Assembly: GCA_963691655.1 (NCBI GenBank)
Contig: OY829326.1
Span: forward strand, 99,819,340 to 99,883,339
Source of the DNA: Toxonevra muliebris
Taxonomy: Eukaryota; Arthropoda; Insecta; Diptera; Pallopteridae
Reading direction: 5' to 3'
Length of the DNA: 64,000 bases
The notes beneath the pieces were generated by a model. It saw nothing but the letters and a program-made list of their open reading frames with translations. It did not search any database and was not told the DNA's origin. Below, in pieces: positions 34,436-46,761 of this stretch (its first letter is position 1; each line of letters starts with the position of its first letter). The translations under genes and the position numbers were made by a program.

Positions 34436-36306
34436 ATACTTAAAAAAACAGCCTCTACCGTCAGATATCATTGCACGCATATTTTTATTTTTAGACTTTC
34501 GGCGAGGAAGAGGTTAATATCATTTAAAGGAACTCATCGATCGTAGAAAAATCGATAGCAAACAACGTTGCGCAAGTAGCCAAAAGCAGACGTGAGGATG
34601 CAATGCATCTATGCTAAAGCATACCACCACAAACATCACCTACTAGTGTTACTTCGAAGCTCTTTAGGAGGAACGCAAAATGATCGGAGCAACCCCAAAA
34701 ACTTCAGGATATCGTAAGACTTAGGAGTGAAACACACGGTATGGAGAAGCAGCAGTTCAAGGGGAAAATGGGCGACATTGAAGCACCATATGAAGAATAG
34801 ACGGCAATAAACCGCCAATACTTGATCAAGGGCCAAACATCTCGTTCAAAGCGGATGTGGAAGAAAAACTGGATGAATATATACATATCTATGTAGGACG
34901 CTTGCATGTAACAAGAAATTATTTTTTTAACTGAGCTATTTTGTTTATATAATTTTCTAAATCTCCCTCTTCTTCCTGAATAAGTTTTATATGAGCCAAT
35001 TTACACAAAGATATTTTATTTTCGCAATAACTTTTACTTAAAATTCAAATTAAAAATTCGTAAAAATTTCGCAAAACCCAAATTCAATTACCTAAAATCT
35101 CAAAATTTACGATTTTTTGATAATTCTGAAGAACACCTAAAATTATGCTTAAGAAAATTATAAATTAAAAATGAAACTGTTAAAAAAGGATATTTGGGCA
35201 AAACAAAAAATATGTTGCGCTCTCTTTTTAGAGAGAGCATTAATTATAATTAAAACGGCAAGAGCGGCCAAACATTAAAACCACAATTCAAAACTGCAAA
35301 TGCAAGCAAAAAATTTTTGGAAGAAAAAAATATATATAAATAATTATATTTCAAATCCGATTAAAAACATTAAAAACTCAAATGAAGAAAAGTGTAAAAT
35401 GAAAAGAGAGAATATAATTCAAAGTGTGAAAGTCAGCGAAAAATAGTTAATTACCAACAATAACAACAACAACAACAACTGCTAGCAATAATGAACGTGT
35501 TAGGGTGGGCGTGTTAGAGTTAGACTTAAACACGTATTTTTCTTGTTGCTATAAGTTTGTGAGCAAATCATACAAGTTAGAATTCAAAGGCGAGGGCACG
35601 TTAAGGATATTGAGGGTGATTACGCAGCAATAGCAGTGAAATACGCGACAATTAATTGTGATGCGAAAAAATGCGGGATTCGCGCAAAATTTAAAAAAAA
35701 AAAAAGTATTATATTTTTTTAAAAGAAAATCTTAGGTATACGATTGTAACTAAGTAACTGGAAAGTAAGCAGCAGGAGTAAGAAAAAAAAGTGCGAAACG
35801 TGCAAATTAGTTGAAAAAATACGAGTGGAATAAACTAATTACATTTTACGCAAAAAGGACGACATTTATGTGAGACACGCTGGTATTAGTGAACGACATT
35901 TTGCTACACATTTTCCTTTTTATTAAATATTTTATACATAAGTATGGGGTGGTTGGTGTTTTTGTAGATTTGTGCTTAGATTTTATACGTTAATATTAAA
36001 TTTTGTTGACTTTGCAAATGGCAAATCATTTTGAGACGGTAATAAGTAGAATTCAACGAATACAACGACAACTTTTCATTGCCACTGTACTTAAGTTTAC
36101 TTAAGTTGCTGTATCTACCGCCGCGTCCTTTAATTGAAGTCCTGTTCCTTCCTTTCTACTACTACTACAACTATACTTCATTTGCTGCTTCTTATGCTTT
36201 TTAGCTGCTACTGCTTCACTTTCAATTAGTTTCAATTTCAATTTAAATTTTCTGCTCTTATCTTTGCGTGTGCAGTTGGCAAAACACAAAAATTGCAAAC
36301 GGAAAT

Positions 36307-36341
<35 letters not shown>

Positions 36342-37570
36342 AAATGCTGCTGCGGCGCAAATGCTCTGACAAAATGCTGAAAGTGGCAAAGGCGCATATC
36401 AGTTTATTGTGTGTCCTAGATCAGCAAAAATAAGTTGAGCGTAGCGTTTGTTGCTAAATGTTATTCACATACTTATAAATGTATATAAGCATATAGCATT
36501 ATTACTTAGAGTAAATAGTAGCTAAATAAAGTAAATATTTTAAGTAGAGAAAGACAAAAATAACAAGTCGAAGGAAAAGAAAAAGAAGATTGTATTAAGA
36601 AGTTGTGTATGTTTTGCCATAACAGCCGCAACGGAAACGCACTTAAGCCGCAGGATAAAAAGAGGTAGCTATTCTACACACTTAATATTTAGGAAATGGA
36701 AGTGCACAGTGTAGCAAATGGTAAATTAAATTCGTTTTATGTATTCGTGTTCATTGATAAATAACTAAATAACGAAGTGGGGTCAGCGATAAACCTGCAC
36801 AATGGCAATGGATGGATATGCTCTACTTTGAACTTAATACTAAAAACAGGGTTCACTAGTAGAATTCAAGAGTTTGGAAGATGCAGTAAGAGTTATTCCA
36901 AGTCATTGGTAAAATATTTGAAGCGAATACTACAGTGGTTAATTAACCAAATCTCGTTAAATTTTATAGTTTTTTACAACAATTCATCTCGGCTAACAAT
37001 ATTTTTTATTAGTTTCATTCTATTGCTAAAAATTTGCAAGTTTACATTTAGTTTTCTTTCGTTTTTTCTTATTTTTTAAACATCCGACCACACTGTTCGT
37101 GTGTAAAGGAAATGAGAAAATGTTGACATTAAGTAAGGACAGTGGAAGGAAAAGCATTAGTTTGCCTGGTAATATGTATGTAATGCATGTTTTTCTAGGT
37201 ATAGCGCAATTATGTTAGTATTGTACGCTGTCACGCATTAACGGAAATTCATTTTCAATTGCATTTCTTCCGTTTATCTAAACGAGCAAATACTTGATGA
37301 CAGAGAAGGAGTAGTAATAGAAAAATGGTTAGATTAAGGAGCTTATATAATAACTTCCTTTTGTTTGAAAGCATCTACATTATTACAATATAATACAGCA
37401 CATTTACTATTAACTTATGGCATTGACCCCAATAAAAAGTTAATATCTTAATTGAATAATTTTGTTAATTTGTTTCAATAATTTTGGTTCCTCATATATA
37501 TAGACCCTGTACCAATAAAAACGCATCACTGCTTAAATTTGATGCATTTTTAGTTTTTATCCTCCTTTTA
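34436..37570. other. Mostly unique stretch; microsatellites; no recognised gene
   Basis: It contains AACAAC repeats near 35460, gctctct/agagagc around 35218-35238, a (GT)n run near 36308-36340, and an inverted aaaacgcatca/tgatgcatttt pair near 37520-37550. A somewhat GC-richer block at 34520-34870 reads like decayed coding sequence in short pieces, but I could not name it. The minus-strand frame at 36101-36397 crosses the GT microsatellite and shows no domain. Confidence 0.5.
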
Positions 37571-38765
37571 TTAACCCTTCGATGGGTACCTCTTTAGGAG
37601 GCGCCAACATAACCTCCTGGGCTTTATTAGGCCCAGTGAATAAAACGATAGTTATGGCCTATTACAGAAGAAAATATTACCAAAAACAAGAAATATATTT
37701 CAAACACAGAAATAAAATTTGGTAGATTTTTCTTTTATTGAGCTCAATAATCCTTGTTGACACAATGAACGGTGATCACATACTGAGCAGCAACGCCATT
37801 CAATGCCTACTTTGCATTACAAACATAAACAAACATATTCAAATACAATATATGCGTAAGTGCTAATACCAACACACAAAAAGAAATAACGATGACAAGA
37901 CAATAAAAAAAAAATTTGTTCTACCAACATATTCCGATCGACACAGATTTTGTTTCTTTGTGCTTAGAAAATATTGGAGCAAGAAGTCATGGCGATCATC
38001 CTAGGGTTAAGAGGGTTATCATTTTTTCATCCCTTATTTTTCTTTTTTTATTTGTGGCTAATTAACAAATGCATTAAATTCTTATCAGTAAGGAAAGGGG
38101 CGGGCGAGGTGGGGGGAGGTGGTTAGGGGGGCAAAGTTGATACGCCCATTATCAAGCCAGTATTTGAGAATTGGTTTGGTGTGGAACAAGTAAGTCTTAA
38201 ATTAAATTGCATTGCTTTGATATTCGAAGATATTGGATTTTTGTGAAAATGCCACGCCCACTTTGAGATACGGTCACATTTTATAGCCCACAACTTGACA
38301 TATATACAAGTGCATCTCTACACCAAATTTGACTAAGATCAGACAAACGATTTATGATTACATAAGCAAAACACATAGATGTGGCAATAATTTGTGTGTA
38401 TGTGTGTGTATGTATTTACGCATACATACATACATTTTTTTATATATATATTTCCCTTAAACCCCATAATTACATTTTACATCTAAATAATCCTCAAATT
38501 CAAAATAATTTGTTATTAATTTTACCAATACACAAAATAAACACCTGGCCATGTTTCGGCCCAGAGGGTAAGAGATTGAGGCAATAAAAAAAAATGTTGT
38601 TCTATCAACTTATTCCGATTGAAACAAATTTTATTTTTTTTGTGCTCAGAAAACATTGGCGCAATAAGTCATGGAGCTTCAGATCGATTCGTCAAGAAAC
38701 AAAAAAGATAAGTGTTTAAACTCAAAATGGGCCTAAAAAAGCCCAGGTGCCCATCGAAGGGTTAA
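37571..38765. mobile_element. piggyBac-like element with CCCTTCGATGGG ends
   Basis: TTAA lies at 37571-37574 and 38762-38765. The ends are CCCTTCGATGGGTACC on the left and, read inward from the right, CCCTTCGATGGGCACC. Both are followed by a ggcccag/gggcc-containing block. An internal segment of about 95 bp is repeated directly (37901-37998 and 38581-38678). A G-rich tract lies at about 38097-38132. There is no recognisable transposase. Confidence 0.8.
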
Positions 38766-39940
38766 CAATTAATTTTACTTGAAAACCAATTTTTTTATTT
38801 CATTTTGCTATTTTAGTATTTAGAAATGGTATGCTGGTCTTTTTTGGTTTTCCTATTATGGCTCAGAGATTCATAAATTGCATAAAGCAGGGCAGAACCG
38901 CTTACACTACCTTAGACTAGGACCTGTATTGCATACTAGGTGGATGACAAAGGCATTTTATGCAGGATATACCTATTTCAAAACCAGTTTCTGTTATCTC
39001 ATCGGGAGAAGAACTCGTTAAGAAGAATTTGTATTTTTCTTGCTCGAGTGTACGTTTGAGTCTGGTTTCTGTCATCAGATGCAATTAAAGCACCTTATCA
39101 TGACTTCTTGTTCATGCGTTAGTTTATAGATTATTACGGTATTGATCCAGAAATCAGTAAGGCTGCTGTGAAAAATATTTTACCAACCATCTCTGGTATT
39201 TTCCCCTCGAAACTAGGGTTCTATCCTTATTTAATGACAATGTTGCAACAACTGTTAAGAATGTCACAAATTATGTTGAAAGGTGAAGAAGAGAAAGAAG
39301 AACAAAATCAACTGAAGAGGTACATTCCACACCAAAATCATTTTCCTTCCTATACAAGCAAATCTCCTGGTACAAAAATTTTCTTCAAGAAATTTTCTAT
39401 CAGCACCGATTTCCTCGACAAACATGTAAAAATGATCCAGGTTACAAAATGGATTTGAAAAACTTGAGAGACAGTTGTTGTCAATGACTTTGCAGAACAA
39501 TCTCACAAAAGATAACACTGAGAAACAACTTGTTTTATAAATCGTTTCCGGAGACCAAAAAAAATACCCAACAACTACTTAATCTTCTCGTAGGAAGAAA
39601 TAATATTCAATGCTTGTTCGTTTACTTTGTTCGAATTTACTTTGGGAAAATTTGATTCAGAATGATTTCAAACAATTTCCAGGATGTGTCCAAATAAATT
39701 TTTTTTATGAAGAACCATGAAAATTGTTAAGATAAGAAAGACTAAACCGCTTTCGAACAGAGTTAATCGTTGCATATACTATGTTTCATCTTCAAGGCGT
39801 TTGGGGGTCACCTAGCAGTTGTCCGATGGGACTGAAGTTTTGCTCAGGCAGGTTTTTTCTCGATTGGAACCAGATTAGTGGAAGGGAGTAGCAACATTTT
39901 AACTTTTGAAAAATTACCTATAGCTAAAGGCCATCCTAAT
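38766..39940. other. Unrecognised stretch
   Basis: The longest frame (39168-39458, 96 codons) has no recognisable domain. The sequence is not low in complexity and shows no terminal repeats. It may be unique or an old mobile-element fragment. Confidence 0.4.
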
Positions 39941-40140
39941 ATATATATATATATATATATACTAGCTGACCCGGCAGACGTTGTTCTGCCCTTCCTACGA
40001 AGAAACGGAAAATTTAAGTTTATTTCAATGAAAAAGAATGAAGTTTCTTGGAGTTCATTGAATTTGGTAAAAAGTCTAGATTTAAAAATGAGGCACCAAA
40101 ATTGGCATTTTTAAAAGTATTTAATTTGCAGACAAATATC

Positions 40141-40410
40141 AAAGTATTGTAGTAAAAAAAAGTATAAAATAATTAAACATAGTAGTAAAAAAAGTAAAAT
40201 GGAGTGGGAAAAAGTAGCAGAAATAATAGTAAAAAATAGTAGTAGAAAAAAAAGTGAAAAAGTAGTAGAAAAAAACAATAAATCGTAGAAAAATGTAGTA
40301 AAAAAGTGGTTGAAAGTATTAGTAGATAAAGTAGTAAAAAAGTAGTCGAAAATAAGAAGAAAATGTTGAAAAAAGAAATTAAAATAGTAGTAGAAAACAG
40401 AAGTAGAGCA
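40141..40410 (+). repeat. Irregular GTAGTA(G)AAAA purine-rich array 1
   Basis: About 270 bp of near-repeats such as agtagtagaaaaaa and agtagtaaaaaagt. The plus strand consists almost only of G, T and A. Minus-strand frames of 82-123 codons here are artefacts of the repeat (runs of Leu, Phe, Ser, Thr). Confidence 0.75.
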
Positions 40411-40904
40411 TGGTGCAACACCCACTAATCCAACAAACTGAATGAATTTTTTAAATCCGGTATCGACAAATAATATTTCCATACTAAGATATCCCGTAAA
40501 AAAATTCAGGGTTTATGGAAGGTGTCGCTTCCCCTTTGTCAACCCACCCATATTTTTGTTGTAGCATGGCATTGATATTTCACGTTCTTTTCTTTTTTTT
40601 CGTTTTTTCTGAACTGTGCTATAAATGATTTTTGAGATATACCTAAACAAATATTAGGATTTTATGGGAGGTGACACGACCACTTTCCTAAAAGCTTTTA
40701 TGAATAGCTATTTTTCTTCCTCTGGTGAAAGCAAACATATTCTGGAAATATGATTTCTATCGGCCAAGTCGTTCAGAAGTTACATTAGAAGTTGAAATTA
40801 TTTAAAAATTTTAACCAATTTCATATTTATTATAAATATAGAATTTGTTACTGCGCCACCTATTAGATTTTAAGATAGCTAGGCAAGGGTCTTAAGATAT
40901 TTCA

Positions 40905-41340
40905 TAAAATAGTATAAAATAGCAGCAAGTATAAAATAGTAGTACCAAAGGTAGTAGGAAAAATAATAGAAAATAGTATTATAAATTGTTGTAAGGAAGT
41001 AGTAAAAAGGTAGCAGAAAAAGTAGTAGAATAATAGTTAAACATAGTAGTACAAAAATGGTAAGAATGGAGTAGAAAGAGTGGTAGAAATAATAGTAAAA
41101 ACTAGTAGTAGGAAAAACTGTAAAAAAGTAGTGGGAAGTAGTAGCAGAAAATAAGAAAAAATGTATTAATAAAGTAGTAGAAAAAAAGTAGTAAAATAGT
41201 AGTAGAAAATATTGATTGAAAAAGTAGTAGAAAATAAGAAGAAATTGTGGAAAAAAAGAATTTTAAATGTATAGAAAATAGTAGTAGAAATAGTAGTAGA
41301 ATTAGTAGTATAAATAGTAGTAGAAAATAAAAAAAAATCA
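40905..41340 (+). repeat. Irregular GTAGTA(G)AAAA purine-rich array 2
   Basis: A second array like the one at 40141-40410 but longer, placed before the second copy of the duplicated block. Frames on the minus strand are again artefacts. Confidence 0.75.
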
Positions 41341-41743
41341 TGATGCCACACCCACTAATTCAACAAACTGGAAGAATTTAAATTTTAGTACCGTGCCATA
41401 AATGCCTCCTAAGATATCTCATAATGGAAATTCAGGTTATATGGAAGGTGCCACACCCCCTTTGTTAATCCCACCCATATTTTTGTTGTAGCATGGCATT
41501 GCCAATTCTCATTATTGTACCAAATTTCTGTACTGTGCCATAAATGGTTTTTGAGATATACCCAAAAAACTATTAGGTTTGTATGGGAGGTGACACGCCC
41601 ACTTTCCTAAAAGTCATTATGAATAGCTATGTTTCATCCCCCGCCTAAGAAATTATATTCTGGAAATATGATTTCAATCGGTTCAGTCGTTCAGATGTTA
41701 CACGATGTCATACCCACAAAATTCTACGATTATATATATAAAG

Positions 41744-41776
<33 letters not shown>

Positions 41777-42186
41777 AAATAAAATGTCTTCAAAGTTTTA
41801 ATTTGCAGCTTTAAACCCAAAAGATTACTAACAACTCGACAAAGCTTTTTTACATATTGTTAAAAATATAATTTTATTGATTTCAAAGATTGCCAATTTT
41901 TGAATGTTATAGCGGATTGGCTGAAACTTTCTTTGTGGCCGTCGGGACCGAATCGCCCTGTCTGTATAATAAAAATAAAAAAAAATTTACTGAATTCACT
42001 CAAGTTCAAATTTACAAGTGGTTGTTTTTTTTTAACTTCATATTTTGCTTTAAAATCTTGGTCCATTAATTTTTTGTTACTATTATTTTGCCATACTGGC
42101 AATAGTTAAAATAGTTAACATTTTTAGAAATCAAATGTTAAATAAATTTCTGTAACAACTAGAGGTTTCGCAGTTTCGATCTAAAT

Positions 42187-42832
42187 CAGGGATGAAATTT
42201 TTCAAATTTGAAATTGTATCTAATTTACCAAAAAAATTTTACCTAAATGAACATGAATGTACCTAAAATAGTTTTCTTCATTCGTAAATTTTCATTTAAA
42301 AGCTAATGATTTAAAAAAAAGTAAACAAAACATGAAAAGGATATTAAGTTAAATTATTGCAGCACATATAGAATGAGTAAAAAAAATTTATCATAAAAAA
42401 TTGCATTTAAAAAGGTACGAAAAATCGGAAACTAAGAGGGGAGAAAAGTTTTTGGTCATTCTAAATGAACACAAGGGAAAACAAATTTTTAAATCTAATA
42501 ATATTGGTAATGAAAGTTCCGGAATTTTTATCATAATTTTCACTTTTTCAAAAATTTCCAGCCACGATTTGTTTTAAAGCTCAGAACTCTGTTACTACTG
42601 TTTATAAAAGGAAAGCAATATCAGAGCTGTAAGCTTTAAAGTTAAGCAATACAGTACAGGCAAGTTTAATTTAAGTAGGTACTTATTACAAAATATTTTT
42701 TTTCGCAATTAAGTGTTAAATTTATTTTGGCCAATGACAAATTGTACCTAAAATATGCCAATTGTACCTAATGTACCTTGAAGTTCGAAAAAGTCGGGAA
42801 AAGGTACAATTGTACCTACTTTTTCATCACTG
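42187..42832. mobile_element. hAT-superfamily MITE with perfect 8-bp target duplication
   Basis: atctaaat flanks both sides (42179-42186 and 42833-42840). The ends are CAGGGATGAAA and, read inward from the right, CAGTGATGAAAAAGTAGGTA. GTACCTA-type words recur near both ends. The element is 646 bp and non-coding. Confidence 0.88.
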
Positions 42833-43350
42833 ATCTAAATACGTGGTAAATACTTAGCACATATAACTTTGTAACAATTCCAAAATCAAAAATTTACTAT
42901 AATTGTTTCCATTTACTAGTTCATACTTGCAGGTATATCTGACTGTGTGTTAAGTAAGTATATCACTTGCTTCATTCGACGATGTGGCATACTTTTTAGA
43001 GTAGATCGAAACACATGGAACTTTTTAGCTTTTATTATTACAGCGTTTGTTAACAAGAGGGGTAAATACAAGATAGCGGACACTTTTCGTTTTTGTCAAA
43101 AAAAATTCTTCCCCATATTTTAAGTTCTATAAATTTGTTACTAAATTTTGCTTCGAAGCAACTTATGGAATTTTTTATATCAAAATAGTCAAAAATTATC
43201 AAAAAAAAAAAATTTGGTGCACCAGATTTAAATTTTTCATAAAACTGAAAATGCGGAGGAAGAGTTAACAATAAACAAAAAAATGTCAACCATCTTCTAG
43301 AAATACAATGAAATAATTTTTTTTTTTTATATCCTTTTATTCCACTTGCA

Positions 43351-43791
43351 CCCAGAAAAATACCCATCTCTAAAACGAAAGAAAAAGTTTCCTCAATTTG
43401 AATCCACGAAAATTTTTCTCGTTTCAGTAAATTTTCCTCAAAATGAAGAAAAATGTGCCCCTTTCATGCAACCATGGTGTTCAATTTGAAGTAAGTCATG
43501 TCTTCATTTTTACAAATTTAGTTGTATAGAAAATGTAAGAAAGAGACGAATATACCAAAAATGTGAAAAAAAAAAAAATATATTGAAAAGATATAAATTT
43601 CAATAAACTTCAATTTATAAATTTTTGATGGCATAGAAATTTTTCTCTAAAATAAAGAAAAAATATTTCCTCAATTCAAAGAAATTTTGTATATCTAAAT
43701 GAGGAAACCGTTTCTATGGCGCCAAATCATTCCAATTTTTCCTCAATTTGATAGCCGTTTTCTTCAAACGAGGTAAGTATTTCTCTGGGTG
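43351..43791. mobile_element. MITE with CACCCAGA ends, copy 1
   Basis: The ends are CACCCAGAAAAATACCCATC and, read inward from the right, CACCCAGAGAAATACTTACC. The dinucleotide tg flanks both sides. The interior contains cctcaatttga and tctaaaataaagaaa words, also found in copy 2 at 45774-46687. It lies at the 3' end of the reverse transcriptase frame to its right. Joining the flanks across one tg lets that frame run on to a stop a few codons later. Confidence 0.72.
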
Positions 43792-44480
43792 TGGGAACAT
43801 AGGAATTCTACAAACCATTTCCATCGTGTTCTATTCGCTGCTGTTCTTTTTCCAACGGTCCACGTCTCTCCGACTGCTCTAAGATCATTATCAATAGACT
43901 GCTTCCAGGTGTTGCGAGGACGTCCGGGATGTCTGTTACTTTGAGGGTTCAAATCTAACACCATTCGACTGATACTATCGCATGATTTTCGTAAGGTTTG
44001 ACCTATCCATCGCCATTTTCGAACCCTTATTTGTTTGTGAATCGGCTTCTTCCCCGTTAATCGCCATAATCGTCTGTGTTGCTTATGATATTCGATTTTG
44101 CATATGATGCGAAGTCATTCGTTCACGAACACTTGAGGTTTTTGCTTAAAGTAGTTTGCAATCAGCCATGTCTCGTTGTCGTATAGCAGTGCTGACTTTA
44201 CGCCTGCGTAGAAGATCCTCAGTTTCGTTTGTCTTGTAATCTGCGGACTTCTTCATATGAATTTGAGCCTCCCAAACGCTGATCTGGCTTCGCGCAACCT
44301 GCTTTCAGCATTTTCTTCGGCTCTTCCATTGGTTGGAACTATGCTGCTGAGGTAACAGAAGCTATCTACGTATTGTACCGCCTGTCTTTCGACGACGATG
44401 TTATTGGCACCGGTGTTATTGCCTTTCATGGCTTTTGTCTTATAGGTGTTTATTTATAGGCCTACACTTTGAGCCGTAGT
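43792..44480 (-). pseudogene. Non-LTR reverse transcriptase C-terminal remnant
   Basis: The minus-strand frames read INTYKTKAMKGNN, VQYVDSFCYLSSIV, LRIFYAGVKSALLYDNETW, RKWRWIGQTLRKSCDSISR and GRPRNTWKQSIDNDLR. These are the successive landmarks of the region after the reverse transcriptase active site in a widespread non-LTR family ('FxYLGSIV', 'VKSxLLYGxETW', 'KWRWIGHTLRK', 'GRPxxTW'). At least two stops interrupt it. The copy is 5'-truncated, ending upstream near 44480, which is normal for these elements. The MITE at 43351 interrupts its tail. Confidence 0.75.
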
Positions 44481-45771
44481 GCCAAGTAGATTTGCTTTTG
44501 TTTGCTAAAAATTGAAATAATAGAGGATACAAAATTAATCCACTCTAATACACACACATCCATCTGTCAAATTGTGTGCATATTTTGTCTACATGTGTAT
44601 ACTATGTATATAAAATGCTCGCATTTATGTACATACATATGTATATACCAATATATCTGGTAGATAGTCAATATGCCAGAAAGGCAACATACGCAGTCAA
44701 TTTGTAAAATTTATGAATGCGTAAATTATGATTTGATGATGATGACAATGATGTGGTGTATGTGCGTGTGTGTGTGTGTGTGATCGTAATGGTAATGATG
44801 ACGATGATGATGTTGTTTATTCAGGCACGCAATTGTTCCATTTACATTTCATTCTGTCACTACAAATGACCACTAGAAAGTTGTAGCTATATGGTCGCAG
44901 TATGACTTTAAATGTGCTTCTGTATGTATATGTAAAATATGTTGCATATTTTACAGCAACGTAGTGAAATGATGCATAAAATTGGAAAATTATCATCGAT
45001 TTTTTATTTAAAACTGAAGTATTCAGTTTACACCTACCTTTGTCTGTCAATTGCCATTAATTTTAATGTCAAAATTAAAATAAAATTGCAACTGAAGTAA
45101 AAAGCTCGATTCACTAATAGCAATGTGATTTTTACAAGAGTAAGAGTGAATGAAATGGAATATTTACTGAAATGAATACAGCCATAAAGCTTTATATGAA
45201 TTTCAATATTGGATAACTCTGCACCGTTTCCCTAAAACTATTTTTCGCAAAGATTTAGTAAGCTATAACGAAAATTTCGACTTACAAGGAGCTGTCTTTT
45301 TTCAGGCAGATTCATAATTAGCAATGCGGATTTGTTTTTAAGAAGCCTGTCCTCGATTTTCTTTCCACTTTTTACGAACATTTTTCCCCAACTTTTCGCT
45401 GGATCTATTCCACAAACTTCTTTAGGATTTTTCTTAACTTTCTCCTGAGCCCATTTAACATTTTTGCGTTTTATTTAATATTTTTGCGTTTTGTCTAAAC
45501 TTTTTCGAAAATCTATTCCTTTGGCTCGACTTTTTCTTAGATTTAACTGATGGAATTTTTAAGCGATCTCTACCTTTTATGAAAATATTCCACGAACATT
45601 ACCAAGATTTTTTCTCAACTTTTTGCTACATCTGTTGAATATGAATATTTTCTCGTTTTGTAATCAGGCTGAAAATATATATGCAAGAACCATCAAAGTC
45701 TAAAATTAATTACAGCCAACTATTGTATAAAACAACGTGCTGCCGTGGTTGGTAAAGGGTTTTGCAATAGG
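44481..45771. other. Unique or unrecognised stretch with microsatellites
   Basis: It contains GATGAT and (GT)n runs at 44735-44820 and a diverged T-rich block at 45350-45640 in which short words recur (atttttgcgttttat/atttttgcgttttgt near 45460-45500). No coding sequence was recognised. Confidence 0.5.
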
Positions 45772-45773
45772 TA

Positions 45774-46687
45774 CACCCAGAAAAATACCCATCTCTAAAA
45801 CAAAGAAAAGGTTTCCTCAATTTGAATCCACAAAAATTTTTCTCGTTTAGGTAAATTTTCCTCAAAATGAAGAAAAATGTGCTCCTTTCATGCGATCATG
45901 GTGTTCAATTTGAAGTAAGTTATTTCTTCATTTTTACAAATTTAGTTGCATAGAAAATGTAAGAAAGAGACGAATATACCAAAAATGTTCTCCATACAAA
46001 ATTTTGGTATACACAAAAAACTAGCTTTACTCTTTTGGCCTTAGCAGACAATCGCGTACGCTTTGTTTTTCTTTTGAATTTTTTTAGTTGGCGTCTCTAT
46101 TTCAAGCGAAGCGGTTGTGTTTGTGGCTGTTGATATAAATAAATAATGTTGTGAAAAAAAAAAATATAAGGATCTTTTGATCATTTCAAGGCGACGACGC
46201 CTGTAGTGTGTGTAAAAATTCTTCTGAATGTAAACCTTAATACTTAGTAAAAATAAAATAATAAATGAATACAAGTAAAAAAACATGATTTCTATGCCTT
46301 TTAATTAAAACATCATTGTAGAAAATATTCCATAAATTTAGGATTTTTTTTCTAAAAATGTAGTAAATTTACTTCAAATTATGGGAAATTATTCCTCAAA
46401 CTGAGGAAAATTTTACTTAAATTATATACAATTTCTCATATTGAAATAAAATATTATCCATTTGAAAAACGCAATTTCTACAAATTGAAGACATATTTCT
46501 TTAATTTATAGAAAACTTCCTTCTTTCAAAGAAATTTTTCTCTAAAATAAAGAAAAAATATTTCCACAATTCAAAGAAATTTTGTATATCTAAATGAGGA
46601 AACCATTTCTATGGCGCCAAATCATTCCCATTTTTCCTCAATTTGATAGCCGTTTTTCTTCAAACGAGGTAAGTATTTCTCTGGGTG
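45774..46687. mobile_element. MITE with CACCCAGA ends, copy 2
   Basis: The ends match copy 1 (43351-43791). The dinucleotide ta flanks both sides. It is about 470 bp longer than copy 1 in the middle (roughly 45990-46460), where copy 1 has a poly-A tract, so copy 1 may be an internal deletion derivative. The extra part has no recognisable coding sequence. Confidence 0.72.
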
Positions 46688-46761
46688 TACATACAAATTT
46701 TGTATTAAAATACAAATGCATCCTTTAATTTTTTTTTTTTTTTTTTTTTGATTGGGCATAT

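Larger units (their letters stand above)
39961..41740. repeat. Duplicated repeat element bounded by (TA)n microsatellites
   Basis: The left edge reads ctagctgacccggcagacgt followed by tgttctgcc, directly after a (TA)n run. The right edge runs into another (TA)n near 41730-41780. Inside, a block of about 380 bp occurs twice in direct order (about 40420-40800 and 41345-41705), sharing acccactaat(c/t)caacaaactg, ttttgttgtagcatggcatt and ttctggaaatatgatttc. Each copy is preceded by a GTA/purine-rich array. The left-edge motif resembles one I remember from dispersed insect repeats, but I cannot name the family. Confidence 0.65.

Noticed and set aside
36101..36397. 98-codon minus-strand frame with a His-Thr repeat
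   Set aside because: The repeat is a (GT)n microsatellite and the rest has no recognisable domain.
39941..39960. CRISPR or other prokaryotic repeat systems anywhere in the window
   Set aside because: Repeats here are microsatellites, TIRs or irregular arrays; no regularly spaced repeats with unique spacers exist, and the content is eukaryotic.
40111..40482. 123-codon minus-strand frame
   Set aside because: It is a translation of the GTAGTA/purine-rich array (runs of Leu, Phe, Ser, Thr) and has no domain.
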